A stretch of 64,000 bases of DNA from Typhlomys cinereus (GCA_023101885.1 JALPQD010000245.1:2719286-2783285); one strand, 5' to 3'; shown: positions 37,715 to 50,343, counted from the stretch's first letter. The notes: generated by a model from the sequence alone, not told the origin. Numbers and translations: made by a program.

Positions 37715-38139
37715 TGTCATAGTTAGGCACAGGTGTCAACTTGGCAGTTGAGGGTTTAAGCTCTGGGCACATTTATAGAGAATCAATGGTTGAGTTAGGC
37801 TCAGAGCAAACCTGCAGGAGATTTGTCTAGCTGATGGGGAAGGCCCAGCCTATGGTGGGTAGGATTAGGCCTGGAATAAATCACAGAGAGCTGGTTCCGA
37901 GAGTTGGCATCCTTGTGTATACTTGGCCAGACATGCTGGTCTGTCAAGTAAGAATCGTCCCTCTCTCAGCTGTGTATAAGATGGTGTGGCCAGTTCCCTC
38001 AGCTCTGGTGTTGGTGTGAGCTCTCCTGTCAAGCTGGACTGAGAACTGTAACTGGACTGTCCTAAGGAAATAAACCCCTTGTTCCCTTAAGCCATTTGAT
38101 GGTCATTTATCAGCAACCATGCAAGTGAACTCTGTAACA
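37715..38139 (+). mobile_element. Solo LTR, MaLR/ERVL-like, with 5-bp target duplication
   Basis: The 425-bp unit starts TGTCATAGTTAGGCAC and ends CTCTGTAACA, and CCAGG flanks it on both sides (37710-37714 and 38140-38144). A polyadenylation signal AATAAA lies at 38069-38074. The TG...CA ends and the five-base duplication fit ERVL-class integration followed by LTR-LTR recombination that removed the interior. It is the best-preserved copy and serves as a reference for the others. Confidence 0.92.
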
Positions 38140-38457
38140 CCAGGCCTGGGGCATCACAGGACAGATTCACACATGACACCAAAGTGGGCAGAAAGGCTCC
38201 CTGTGAGCACAAGGAAGTAGTAATGAGAGGTTGAGGATACGGGAGCCCTGTTAAGATTCTCGCCTGTTGCTTCGCCATTTAATATGCAAATCTTCTGGGA
38301 ACTGGGAAAGGCAGACTCTTCTTTCATCCCTCAGGGCCCTTACCCAGAATCCAAACCTTCAGAAGCAAGAGGGGCAATTATCTATGCTCAGCCTCTTGCA
38401 CTCTAATCTACTTTCAGACATGAGGTGTTTAATAGTAATCTCTGGGATGCTTACAAG

Positions 38458-38669
38458 AAGCTGGGTGCATTCTGAGATATGCCTTTTATGGAAATGCTGT
38501 GTGATTTATGACTCTTGATCGGCACATCTGGAAGTTAGAAGTTGCAGTCTGTGCTAATACAAAGGAGTTTCTAACAGCTCTGAGGGAGAGTATAGGCCTT
38601 GGATTAAGGCAGAGGCGACCATGGCTGGTGCAGATACATCCCTCTGGTAGGAAAACTGGAGATGTGACA
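38458..38669 (+). repeat. Right arm of 212-bp inverted duplication
   Basis: This is the partner of 34521-34732 in opposite orientation, with 3,725 bp between the arms. It lies about 320 bp after the solo LTR at 37715-38139. No target-site duplication or poly(A) tail was seen at its edges, which argues against simple retroposition. The contained 70-aa frame starts MTLDRHIWKLE in both arms, but there is no other sign of coding. Confidence 0.93.
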
Positions 38670-39874
38670 GTGAGCATTTTATCCTTCCAGATGTTGTTTT
38701 ACAATCTCTACTTTTAGCATATCTGAATCTCTACAGAAGTTTTAACGCAGAAAGTTGGTTGTAGTATTTTAAAACTGGGACATGCTTCACTGAGCCTATT
38801 GCTAAAGGTACTCTCATGAAAAAACATTGGAGACTAAATATATAAAGGATGCTTTGCTTGCTCCATGAAGACCCCCTCGAGCACCTTTGCCTGTCAAAAA
38901 TGGCTGTGAATTTGATTCACTGTGATCGCATCTGCTTTAAAACTCTAGAGATTTTACATCTAGTTCTTTGACCTTTCTTGGCAGATGTAAAGTCCTTGCC
39001 TTCTTTCAGGAAGGGAAGTTGTTCATACTGACTAAAGGAGTGGAGAGTTTCCTTAACTTAGCTTTATTTTGGGGGGGGCAATTCTGACAATGTATGAGGT
39101 CTACATGGCTATTGATAAAGAGAAGCTAACAACAGGAAAGTGAGACTTAAGAAGTAAGCATTTTATGTAAGTTGGGGGCCTGGTGGCCAAGAGAACCATA
39201 GTTAGCCTTAATTAAAATGGGGGGAGCCTTAGAGCAGAAGAGAGTGCTTAAGTTGGAGAAAACAGGGAGACAGACCACTTTTATGGCCAGAATGGCAGGA
39301 GGAAATCTAAAGAGTGGGGAGAGATGATGGAGGAAGGGGGCTTGCAGATCCCCACCCTACACAAAAGGAGGCGTCTATCTTTGGGGTTCAGATGTTGCCA
39401 AGGAGTTGCTGGGTAGATAAGGCAGTGGAGGTGGGGAGTGAGAGAATATCAGGCAGAAAGACAGCCAGGAGGTCAGGGAAATATTTAGGGTATGTGGTCT
39501 GTTCTGGGAATCGCCACATTCCAGCCAGGGTGGAGGAGGCTTTGCAAAATGTCCTGGCTGTGCTTCATGGGGGAGGGAGGTGGCAGGTGAGTGACAGGTG
39601 GAACAAAGTCTAGATGGTAAGTGGGGGCTCAGTGGATAAAGGTGCTGGCCATGCCAACCTGAGCACGAGTTCCATCCCTGGAGCCCGTATATAGAAAGAA
39701 GGAGGGAACCCACACGGCAAAGTTGTTGAGCCTGAGAGGGGCAAGAAGAAAACCACCGACTTAAGGTGGGAGATTATCAGAACAGAGGCGAGAGCTTAAG
39801 GCCAGAGAGAACAGGGAGCGAGCCGCCATGACCACATGGCGGGAAGAGAGAGTCACCAGGGGCAGCGACTCTTT

Positions 39875-40225
39875 CGGCTGCTGTGGGACACACTTATGCT
39901 CAAGCAACTTGAGGGAGATTTATTCAACTTATGGTTCCAGAGGGGAGATGCGGTCCACGATGGTGGGAAAGGCGTGGCTGGCTGGTAGAAGCTGGAGGCG
40001 GCTTAGTTCACTGCAGACGTTGGGGAGGCTGAGAGAGCTACCTGCAAACTCCAAGAGCTGATTTCTCTTGGAAACAGGGACGAAGCAACCTCAACGCCCA
40101 CCACCATCACATGCCTTTCTCCAGCAAGGCTCCATCACCTAAAGGTGCCGTGAACTCAAACAACAACTGAGGATTTGAACACATGAACCTGTGGAGGCCA
40201 AGTCACATTTCAAACCATGACATGC
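39875..40225 (+). repeat. Second LTR-like repeat family, copy 2
   Basis: It shares GGTTCCAGAGGGGAGATG, GGCTGGCTGGTAGAAGCTGG, TTTCTCCAGCAAGGCTCCA and TTTCAAACCATGACA with the copy at 26640. Confidence 0.6.
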
Positions 40226-40229
40226 TGTG

Positions 40230-43050
40230 ACCATGGCTTCATGTGGGAGAAGCAGGAGGAGGGGGGGTAGAGCTACCCTCTCTTATCATCTTGGATGTTG
40301 CTAAGGAGAAGCCCAGGAGTCACTAGGGAAGTGAGATAGTAAAGACTGGAGGGGCGGTTCTCACAGGACCCCACATTTCTAGATACACGGGCTGTCCATT
40401 AGAAATTATTCTATTACTCTGACCATATGCACTATAACACACATGTGCACACACACATACACACATGCTTAGATGCAGACATGCATGCACACACATGCTC
40501 ACACCCAAAAACAATAATAAATAAATGTTTCAAGGAGTCTCTCATTCATTTGGGACTCCCAGCTTCTTATCCTGACTGTTCTACTGCATCCTGGCCACAT
40601 CCATCATCCCCGAAGATCGGGAACCTCCAAAGCATATCTGTCGGCTCCCTCCTCGCCATGCAGAGCTGAGCCTGGAAGAACAGTATTTACCAAAATGCAT
40701 GCTAGAGAGTGTGGTGAAAAGACTTGTGGTTAGCTAGGCTTTGTGGTCACAGAAATTTGGGAAATGCAACATTCCTACCCCCAGTCTTGAAATCCATCAT
40801 CTGATCCAGCTTAGCTAAGGCTCTGAGTTGCTCCACAGAGAGGCGATGAGGGAACTCAGTCATCCTTGGCCTTGGAGCTCTTTCCCATTTCTTCCTGTCC
40901 TCTCCCACCCTGTCTCTTCCCACAGTCTTCCTCTCCCCTCATCTGCACCCCCCCCTTGCTTAGCACCATCCCTTAACTCCCACAATCCCATTCACTGACA
41001 TTAGGATTCTCTCTCCTCGAAATGTGCCAAGTGCAATCAGACCTTTGTGCTTTTTCCTTGAATTCTGCTCCTCCTTTATACTCACAAAGATCACTCCTCT
41101 TCCCCCTCTCCCTCTCACTCCCCTCCCCCTCTCTCCTTGACTCCCCTCCCCTTCTCCCTATCACTCCCCTCTCCTTTTTCCCCTATCCTCTCCACCCTTC
41201 CTCCCCCTTCTCTCCTAGCATGTATCCATAGAACATTAATTCTAACCAAAACCATCTAGAATCTACTTCTTTGTGTATTTCCTCATTGACCAAATGACCC
41301 CTGAGTCCACTGTTGTTCAACTGCAAACCATTGGGGTGATTGTCTTGACTGTGCTCAAACCTCAGGGCCAGCCTGCGGAGGAGGCGGCGGCAAGTGCTCT
41401 TGAATGTATTTACAAAATGCCAGACCGTCTCTCCGCAGGCCATAGCTGCCATTAATATTTCTGTCACTTTGCCAAATGTCTTTGGGCTCACTCGCTCAGG
41501 CTTCTTTCCTTCCCTGAAACATCCTTCCCAGATCTCACAAGGTCAGTTTCAGACTTTGGTTTTAATTTTCAAATATTGAATTCTTCTCAATGTGCTGAGG
41601 TCTTAAAAATGACGTCCCTGTAATTTCTGATTCTCTCTCTCTTTCCCTCCTTTCCTCCCTCGCTTCCTCCCTCCCTCTCTCTTTTTTATCTTTTCTCCTC
41701 CCTTTCTCTGCTTGTGTGTCCATATCCACATCAGAGTTATTGTACACGAATGACATTTCCTTTTTATTCAGACTTCCCTCTTCTGAAACTGCCTTTTTAA
41801 TTGTGTCTCTCTGTGCTCTGTCTTTTCCAAGTCTTTTCTTCCAGTGTTCAAATTTAGCCACTGGGATTTCTCTCCTTCTAGTGCAAGAAACTACCTACCA
41901 GGTCATATTCTAGAAGTTTCCTTCCTGACGCAAGAGAACACAACTCTTAAAATCTCTGTAAAGAGCAGTTAAACATTGATGTGTTCTGTAGTGGTGGTAC
42001 ATGCTCCCAAACCTAAATTTATAAGTATGAATGGAGCAGGAAGAGGTCAGCCGTGACCCTGAACCCCCTTTTACTGATTTGAGTGTGCCTTACTAGGGGA
42101 AGGGACAGAAAGAGCCTAAGATTCCAAGCCTCGCTCAAACTGAGTCCTCCTTTCCTTTCTAGACTTGGCTCCTTCTTAGGGCTTCCAGTCTCAAGGTTTG
42201 GCACCAAGTCCACATATCATTCAAGGTGTCCTCCTTGATGCTTCCTCCTCCTTTCCGTTCCTGTTTCTGCTCTCTGGCCAGCCTTGCATCACTTCCCCCC
42301 ACCCATCTGCACAGAACCCCTTCCTGTCCTGGTCCATTGCCATAAATGTATCAGCCCTCCCAATCTCAGCTCTGTCTCCTCCTGTCCTGTGATGCCCCTT
42401 GATCCAGCCTGAGTTTGTCTGGTGGGACCTTGCCATAGGGAGCCATTGCGATTGACAATCAGAGTGGACAGCAGTCTTCATCTTCTTTCGTGCTCTTTAG
42501 AAGTGGGAGCCCGCCATCTTGGCCCAGGATCCTGGCAGATGTATGAATCGAGAAGGACACAGTGGTAGCTCCCATGCAAACAGCCCGAAGCAGGACATCC
42601 AGACCTCTGTGTGCTGCTTGATACCCTAGAGCCAGGCCGGTCCTGCGTGGCCGACTCTGTTTCCACTGAGTGAAAGGATAAGCTCCCATCATGCCTTGCC
42701 TCAGTCTTAACCATCTTAGGTTTCCCCTCCTGCAGAGCAGAGCCTGATTCTAACTGTTCCGTACAAGAATTTCCCAACGCTTCCACCAGTGTACTCTGGG
42801 TGGGGCGCTGATTGTAGTAGTCGGAGGATCATGGCGCGAGGCCGGAGGGCTAGAAGAGACGTTTTATGGATCTTTGCATCCTGGCTGCCTGGCAGTGGAG
42901 AGATGCTTAGGATCCCAAGGGCTTGGGGCATCTGGGAAATGCCTGCGGTCTACTCTACCAAGAGTCTTGTCATATGAATGTTAAAAGGATTGTTGGAACA
43001 CTGAGACTTATGGGGACTGTATAAAAATTTTATAGATAGGAATGAGCATT
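40230..43050. other. Mostly unassigned intron sequence
   Basis: Contains a short CA run (40440-40500) and polypyrimidine stretches (about 40880-41215 and 41630-41705). No exon seen. Confidence 0.5.
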
Positions 43051-43067
43051 TAGTATTTGTGTGCATG

Positions 43068-43107
43068 TATGTGTGTGTGTGTGTGTGTGTGTGGTATGTA
43101 TATGTGT

Positions 43108-43140
<33 letters not shown>

Positions 43141-43142
43141 AC
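43068..43142 (+). repeat. (GT)n
   Basis: Two GT runs separated by GTATGTATATGTGTGGT. Confidence 0.95.
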
Positions 43143-43189
43143 ACTTGCATGTGTGCACTTGTGTTCACATACCACAATGCATTTATGGC

Positions 43190-43505
43190 CCTCTTATGTG
43201 TCTATCATCTCATTGATGGTGGACCAGTCCTCTCATGTGCTAATAGTGCCACTCATAACAGACTGTGCCTATCATGTGCTAATAATCTCGATGGTGGCCT
43301 TGGCCTTATGTATTAATAGCCTCATTGATGGTGAACCTGATCTTATGTGACAATAGTCTCCTATGTAGTAGACCCAGCCTTTCATGTGCTAATAGTCTCA
43401 TTGATAGGCCTGACCTTTTGTGTGTTAACATTGAGCACTTCTTGTGAGTACATCTCTGGTCTCTGGTGTGCAACAGTCTCATTGATGGTGAATCTAGCCT
43501 GTGAT
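43190..43505 (+). repeat. About 45-bp degenerate minisatellite
   Basis: About seven units resembling CATGTGCTAATAGTCTCATTG then ATGGTGAACCTGACCTT. It follows a (GT)n run directly. Confidence 0.82.
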
Positions 43506-43539
43506 TAGCAAATTATGTGGTTTACATGTTGTATTAACC

Positions 43540-43870
43540 ACTTTTCTCATAGATATGACCAGATACCTGGCACAGGCTGGTAGGGGAAGATGGAGTTACA
43601 TTGGCTCGTGGTCCGGGGGATTCAGTGTCTCACCACATGGAAAGCATGGTAGCAGGAGCTTGCTTACCTCTGGGTAGATTACGAAGCCAGAATAGGAGGT
43701 GTGGCTGGATTATAATCCACAGCACTGTCCCTCCGTGACCTCTTTCCTCTAGCTAGACCCTACTTCTTAAAGGTTCTATAACTCCCTCCCCCCAAACAGT
43801 GTCACCAGTTGGGCACCAAATCTTCAAATACATGAGCCTGTGGGGGATGTAGGCTATTTGAGCCATGGCG
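43540..43870 (+). repeat. Second LTR-like repeat family, diverged copy 3
   Basis: It has the analogous order of blocks, including AAAGGTTCTATAACTCCC, ACCAAATCTTCAAATACATG and AGCCTGTGGGGGATGT. Confidence 0.5.
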
Positions 43871-44084
43871 CATGTACACGTGGATTATGATGGAAGGCAG
43901 GTTCTTTCAAACTTCAGCTGCAAGATTTTCACCAGAGACACTCAGAGTCCCCACGAAATACTATTTTAGTTCCAAACACCCTTGGAACTGCCAAGGAGAA
44001 GTGTGTTCTCTCTTCCTCCTCTGCAGGCGTAGTGCAGTTGTGATTGGAAAGCTGAGCATTTCTATGTGCCCGAGAGTGACTCTC

Positions 44085-44560
44085 CAGGAAGCCGCGTAGA
44101 AGAGAGCCAGGGAGGAGAATCAATGCACCACATGGTTCACTTCTGTCGGAACAAGCTTGTGAGCGTTGTGAACCCCACAATGCAACTTGTCCTGTGACGT
44201 CACTCACGGGTCCTGGAGCATGTGTCTCCCATGAGTTGCAAGAGTAAGAAGGAGATGGTTGGCAAGCTGCCCACAGTTCCAATGTGAATTGTTCCTCCTC
44301 TGGCTCCCATGTTGTTTGGGACAGTTCTGGCACCTTTAAGAGTCTTGTTGCAAGAAGGCGGGTCACTGGGGGCGGGCCCTGAGGCTCGGTAGCCCCTGCC
44401 CTGCTTCTTCTCAACTTCTTTTCTCTCTCCTTCTTCTTGATGGCCGTGGTGACCTGAATCAGCCATGTTAGTCCCACCATAACGGATCATCTCCCCTTTG
44501 GAACCATAAGCCAATGTCTCTTGTTCCCCTAAGTTGCTAGAGTCTGAGGTTTGTCTCACG
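44085..44560 (-). repeat. Possible third LTR-like repeat
   Basis: ATAAGCCAATGTCTCTTGTTCC, GACAGTTCTGGCACCTTTAAG and a GC-rich middle look LTR-like, as does the stretch at 33870-34095 (GAGCCAAAGTGAACCTTCTTC). The family and orientation are uncertain. Confidence 0.35.
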
Positions 44561-45825
44561 GCAGCCGAAAGAAAAGTCACCGCACCAGCTGTACTTCTGA
44601 AAGATTTTTTTAAGAAGTCTCCCCATCACCCTTGGAAGTAGTCTAAAACTCCTTACCATGGATTCCAAGCCTGGCATGTTCCTGCCCTGGCACATGTCCC
44701 AGGTTGTCCCATGTCCACTGCCAACCTGGCCACACCGGCCTTCCTTCCCTTGGGCCACCCCTGGGTCTTCCCACTCCCTGTTCCTTTGATGTGGGTTCCA
44801 TCTTCCTTCAGAGATTTGCTTAAACACCTTTGCCTTTAAACAGCCAGCTGAGCTAGATCTTATTTCTCTAGCATATTGAATTGCTAGCTCTTATCACTAT
44901 TGCAACAGCCTCTTACCAACATATGCACTTCCTCACCAGCACACACGCGTCCTCACCAGCCTGCCTGTGTTCTCTCCAAGAGTGTCCTGGGAAACCTAGA
45001 CTTTGAATCTCCCTAAACACAATAAGCAGGGAATCACTTCATGTTTGCTTCAAGATATAGTCTACATGGTATAGAATATGTTTCCAAACTGTTAACAAAG
45101 GAAAGGTCTGATCAGCATTTATGAATCTGTTTCAATGAAGATAGTGACCAGGATCTGACATCAGATGTCAATACTTGCTTTTCAAAAGTATTTAAATTTG
45201 TTTCAAGGAATGCATGTGATTTTTGTGCTTTATGAAACAATTGCAAAGCTGAAAGAGGAGGAAGAAATCTCATAAAACATTAAAATGAGATCAATGCATC
45301 TTCGTGCAGGTGTATGCACATGCATGTGCATCCATACTACGACGTGAGTCCACACATAGGTGATATGCAGAGATGACATGCACACAGAGAGACGGGGTGG
45401 GGGAGGAGAACATAGGGATTACTCCATTTATTTCACACGTACAAATACAGCTCTGTCTCTCTTAGTAGACAATCCAAATATATCACTCCAGCAGGCGCAA
45501 GTCTGGTTTATTTTGGGTGACGGGGCTCACACAGGTATTTTTGGCAAGCATGACGACCTCTGACATAGCGGCTGAGCTGTGACTGTAAATCTTAGGAAAC
45601 CTTTTGGAAAGCGCTTGCTTCAACTGCTGCATTCACAGGTTATGAGGGGATCTTGGCATTTTGTGCTCACAACTTTCCTTAAACTGAGCACATCTCTCCT
45701 GGTTGGCTCGTCTTCAGCCATGGCCTCTATTGTTGAATCAACCTTATTTTCATGGAAAAGCTTTGGAAGACATGCAAACTTTTGAAAAATTTCAAGAGAC
45801 ATATTTATGTATTTTCACGTACATA

Positions 45826-46170
45826 TGTATGGGATGCACAAGCATATGTATGTTTGCATGTGGGTGGGTGTGCATGTGTGTGCATATTATATAAGTGTAC
45901 TTGGCTATGTATGACTATGGAGAGCTAAGGGTAAAATTGGGAATCATTCTCCATCACTCTTCCTCCATGTTGTACCCAGAAGCACGCTATTAGGGCTAGT
46001 CTGACCAGCCAGTTTGCTCTGGGGATTCCTAGGCTTTGCCTTCTGGGGCTAGAATTATAGGCAGGCTGCCACGCCCATGAGGAATTTTATGGAGGATCTA
46101 GGGATCCAAACTCAGGTCTTTCTGTTTACAAGGCAAGGGCTTTAACCCCTGAGCCATCTCCTTAGCCCAG
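45826..46170 (-). mobile_element. B4-like SINE
   Basis: TG-rich start, ATTGGGAATCATTCTCCATC, GACCAGCCAGTTTGCTCTGG, GGATCCAAACTCAGGTC and TAACCCCTGAGCCATCTCC. Confidence 0.75.
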
Positions 46171-46198
46171 AAATAAAACTATTTCTAAGCGTACCCTG

Positions 46199-46425
46199 AG
46201 GGGCCAGAGAGACAGCTCAGTAGGTAAGGTGTCTGCTCACAAACCTGGTGACCTGAGTTTAATGCCCAGAAACCCACATGGTAGAAGGAGAGAACTGAAT
46301 CATGAAAATTATCCTCTGACCTCCACCAATGCACCGTGGCATACACGCGCATGCCACCCCTCTCTATCTGTCTGTCTTTCCTCTTTCAAATAAGTAAGTA
46401 AATAAATAAAATACAACTTTTAAAA
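46199..46425 (+). mobile_element. B2/B4-like SINE with A-rich tail
   Basis: GGGGCCAGAGAGACAGCTCAG, GGTGACCTGAGTTTAATGCC and CATGGTAGAAGGAGAGAAC, ending in AAATAAATAAAATAC. It abuts the previous SINE head to head. Confidence 0.75.
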
Positions 46426-46559
46426 AAGAGTATCCCAAAATCTGAAATTTTAAGCATAATAATTATGTGCTAATAAGAATCATTATTCATATGACCATTA
46501 GTCACTTATTCATACCTCATAAAATTTCCCAGACCTAGAAAGGAATTACATTTACACTA

Positions 46560-46599
<40 letters not shown>

Positions 46600-46600
46600 T
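46560..46600 (+). repeat. (ATT)n
   Basis: About 13 perfect ATT units. Confidence 0.97.
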
Positions 46601-46699
46601 TCTGAGATGGACTGCAGAAGGGGTTTACGGTTCTTTATTTTTAGGACAATACTGGCTTTCACTTTTTTTTTTTAAGAGTGAAGTTACTTCAAGCTTCTG

Positions 46700-47420
46700 T
46701 AGAGTTCCGCAGTTTGCAGACATAATGTGAATTGCTCACTTAATTCATTTAGTCCCATGAGGGAAAAAATAATTAGGATATGGCCTACAAAGGCTGGGCA
46801 GGAAATTGCTTTTTAGGCAACAGTCTTGTTTTCACTCAGTAAACATAAATAAATCATCATCCGTAAATTACCACCAGCAAACGAAGGGGCCAAATTGGAA
46901 ATCAAGTGCTTGATTTCCTGGATGGTTTTAGACTCTGCAGCACCCCGGAACTGTGTTTAATATTCCCACAGGAGGTTCACGTATGGCATCATTCCGACAG
47001 GCGAGCTCCAGATCCTCAGGGGAGCGCACATTTAAAAAAATTCCTTTGTATTAATCTTCACTTGAAACACTAGATGCAATTTCAATGGTCTCTCTATCTA
47101 GTTACAAAATAATCCATTTGGAAAATTGAATCCCGCAATTTGCAATTGTTTTCCAAGTTGTTAATGTAAAACCATCTCGGTCGCAAATTAAACTTTTAAC
47201 GTATGGCGACTTTGTGTGCTGGCTGTTGAGCGTTTATTTCAATGAATGCGATCATTTATGATGAATAAGACATCTGGTGTATAGCTTTAAAGCAGACAAA
47301 TTAATTTGCAGCCTGCTTTTGGAAATTCTTAATTGGATGGCGTACTTAAAGATTTGCCAGATATTTACAAGAGAACTGTGAGTATCTTCCCTTTGATGAA
47401 ACCACGGTACCTTGTGTAAG
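46700..47420. promoter_or_regulatory. Candidate conserved non-coding element
   Basis: About 700 bp without recognisable repeats, flanked on both sides by SINEs and an (ATT)n run. It is AT-rich but complex, with many homeodomain-type cores (AATAATTAGG near 46769, TAATCC near 47110, ATTAATTTGCAG near 47300, CTTAATTGG near 47328) and SOX-like ATTGTT near 47145. This is typical of developmental enhancers, but conservation cannot be tested here. Confidence 0.4.
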
Positions 47421-47529
47421 AACTACACGGTAGTCAAGTAGTTAAATCTCTTGCTGTCTTTCCCTTCTTCTCCACTCTAACCCACATGGATGTCTTAATC
47501 ACACATTGGCCAGTCTCTGCTGTATGCTC

Positions 47530-47845
47530 CTGACCCCTCACATTTTCTTTTGTGCCTGGGCATGTGGATGTGGGAGCACATACATATGTATGTAGGAGAG
47601 GAAGTTGACGTTGCATGTTTTCCTTCATTCATATTGAGGTGTTGTGTCTAACTTGAACCCAGAGCTCACTTCTCTGACTATTCCAGCTAGCCAGCTTGCT
47701 CTGGGGATCTCCCGTCTCTGCCTCCAACTCCTGGTGGGCCATCATGCCTGCCTGTTATTTCTGTGGATGCTGGGGGATCAAAACTCAGGTCCTCATGCTT
47801 GGATGGCAACTACATTACCCACTAAACCAAATCCCAACACTCCCC
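47530..47845 (-). mobile_element. B4-like SINE
   Basis: GAACCCAGAGCTCACTTCTC, AGCTAGCCAGCTTGCTCTGG, GGGGATCAAAACTCAGGTCC and TACATTACCCACTAAACCA. Confidence 0.72.
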
Positions 47846-47996
47846 AACTTTCTTAGATAGTCAGTGTTAGTTTGAAAACTATGAACACATAATCAAATTA
47901 TACAACTGACGTGAAGTATTTAGCACTCAATAGCTGACATCTGATTAGGAGTATCAGTCGCTGACATTGTTTTGTGACATAATCTGTCTGCCTTTT

Positions 47997-48266
47997 CTGT
48001 GTGTGTCTGTGTGTGTGTGTGTCTATGTGTGTTTGTGTGTATCAGAGAGAATTATGTGTGTCTGTAGAGGCCCAAGGGTGATTTCAGGAATCATTCTGGA
48101 TTGTTCTATCTCATTTTTGCTTTGTTTTGGGGTTTCCAAGGCTTTCTCTGCCCTATTGAGCTGGACGTGCAGGCTGCTGCCGTTTCCACCTGGCATTTTT
48201 ACACAGAACCTGGGATTCAAATTCAGGTCTTTCTGCTTGTAAGGCAGAGCTTTAACCCCCAGCCCC
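47997..48266 (-). mobile_element. tRNA-headed SINE
   Basis: (GTGT)n, TATCAGAGAGAATTATGTG, TGTAGAGGCCCAAGGGTG, TTTCCACCTGGCATTTTTAC and GGGATTCAAATTCAGGTC match the antisense consensus. Confidence 0.86.
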
Positions 48267-48269
48267 ATG

Positions 48270-49430
48270 GTGTCTGTCATTTATAGCGTCATCACAGTGC
48301 CTGTTATGTGGGCTTCACATATGGTCCCAGGTGAAGCAGGCCCCATCTTAGGCTTGAGCATCTCTGTGCAGATTAGAATTCTGGCTTCTTCCTCTCAGGA
48401 ATGTGGTGACTTGGTCTATGTAATTCTCTGCACTCTGCCTGCCTGGAGGGACATGTTGATGACATCAGTGTCATTCTCATTGTGCTGACAGTGATCTGAC
48501 AGCAGTTGTCCAGGCTAGGGGCAGGGCTGTCGCTAGTCATGTCCTTTGCAGGGTCCTCCCCACCCTCCTCAGAAGCACAGTTCTTGAGTTCTCAGCCCTA
48601 GGAATACAGTGCGTGATAAATGACACCCACCCGACTCAAGTGTGGACAGAAAGAAGTACATGAGTGAAATACTCATGTGTTGCATGTCTGAGAGCCAAAG
48701 CTGGAGCATGACAGGGCTTAGAGGAGACACCTGCTGTCTCGGGGCGGTCAGTGGTGGTGTTGGAAGACACCCGGGAGAGAAGCAGGGAGCAGGGGCATGG
48801 GTGGAGGAAGTTTCTAGAACAAAGAACAATTGCAAAATCCCTGAAAAGGTATGTGCTTGTTCAGTGTGCGCCCAGGACTGGGGTAGAGGGTTTCGGTGGG
48901 CTGGCAGTGTGTTAGTTGTGGCTGTTCCCCAGAATGACCAGCTGGGCTGCCAAGTGTGCTTGAAAATTCTGAGGGACTTTGGATAAAGGACAAAGAACGA
49001 GCAGGACTTCAGTGTGAGGCACTGTGCGGCGGACGAGCAGGATGTGTGAGGGATGGTCCAGGGGAAGGGCAGGAGGGATGAGGGACTGTCCAGTGGGTGA
49101 ACAGGACTTTAGTGTGCAGCTGTCTATCTTCCAGCGATGGGACAGAGTGCTGAGTCTCAGAGAGGAATGCAGAGAGGGAGGGAGGAAAGCCACAATTGGG
49201 ACTGTCATGTGAAGAATGAATTAGAATTTCTTTACTCTGAATTTTGGCAGGGCCACCTGACACAAGCAGACATGGGAGTCAAAAATCACATCATCATGTG
49301 CAAAGGACTTGAATTTCTGTGAATTTTAATATCTAAGTGCATTCGGTGGTATATCTATGTCACTTAAAAGGTGGTCTCAAGTTTAAGTTTATGTGGATAT
49401 CTTGCATCCATTATATACCATGTATATTTG
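48270..49430. other. Unassigned intron sequence
   Basis: A GGACGAGCAGGATGTGTGAGG-like phrase recurs loosely at 48990-49110 (CAGGACTTCAGTGTG... twice), otherwise nothing recognised. Confidence 0.5.
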
Positions 49431-49434
49431 TCTA

Positions 49435-49625
49435 TCGTCTACGGCCTATATATATCCATTTACCATCTATTATTTATCTATATATCATTATCCATCCATC
49501 CCTTCATCTGTTATCTATCCATCATCTGTCATCTGTATCTATTTGCCATGTATTATTTATCTGTATATCATCTGTGCATCCATCCTCTGACCTGTTACCT
49601 ATCAATCATCTATCATCTGTCTACA
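49435..49625 (+). repeat. Degenerate (ATCT)n/(CATC)n
   Basis: TATCTATCCATCATCTGTC-like units. Confidence 0.85.
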
Positions 49626-50167
49626 GCTTGCAGAGTTGATTCTCTCCGTCCCCTTTACATAGGTTCCCAGGGCTAGGCTTAGGGTTCTGTGTATGCCAGA
49701 CAAGTGCTGTTCCAATAAGCTATATCCCAGCTCACAGCTACACTTTCAGATATAACTTCCATTTTAGAAGGAGAGAGGCATGCTGGGAAAAACAGAAAAG
49801 GCTAGCACATGAACATTTGATTGGAAGTCTGACATGATCTTTTCTAGGCAAGCGCCACTTACTTAATGCAAGGGACTCTTCTCCGTTCAAAAGGCCCAGA
49901 TGGAAGGAACAAATGCCCTGTGTGAGTCCTCCTGGATCTTAGTCTGTGGGAGGTGTGCGGGCATGGTATGCTCTGAAATTTGTCTTTGAGGACTTCCAGG
50001 TAGCTTTGTGCAGGGAGAGTAATTGAATAACACAAGGAATTCTTGCCTGCTTTCTGCATTGAGCAATGTGAGCGAACCTGGTTATTTGTAAGAAAGATTT
50101 GCTAGCATTTTGGAGAAAATGTGTGTGAGTGATTATAATTCAAACGTCAACCCAGAGTAAGTGTTTA

Positions 50168-50298
50168 TGCACACACACACACTCATGCACTTACACACAC
50201 GTACACACAACTATACACACATACATGGATGCACACAACCCAATTAAACACACACAAACTCATGAGCATGTATGCATACACATGCATGCATGTACAAC

Positions 50299-50343
<45 letters not shown>

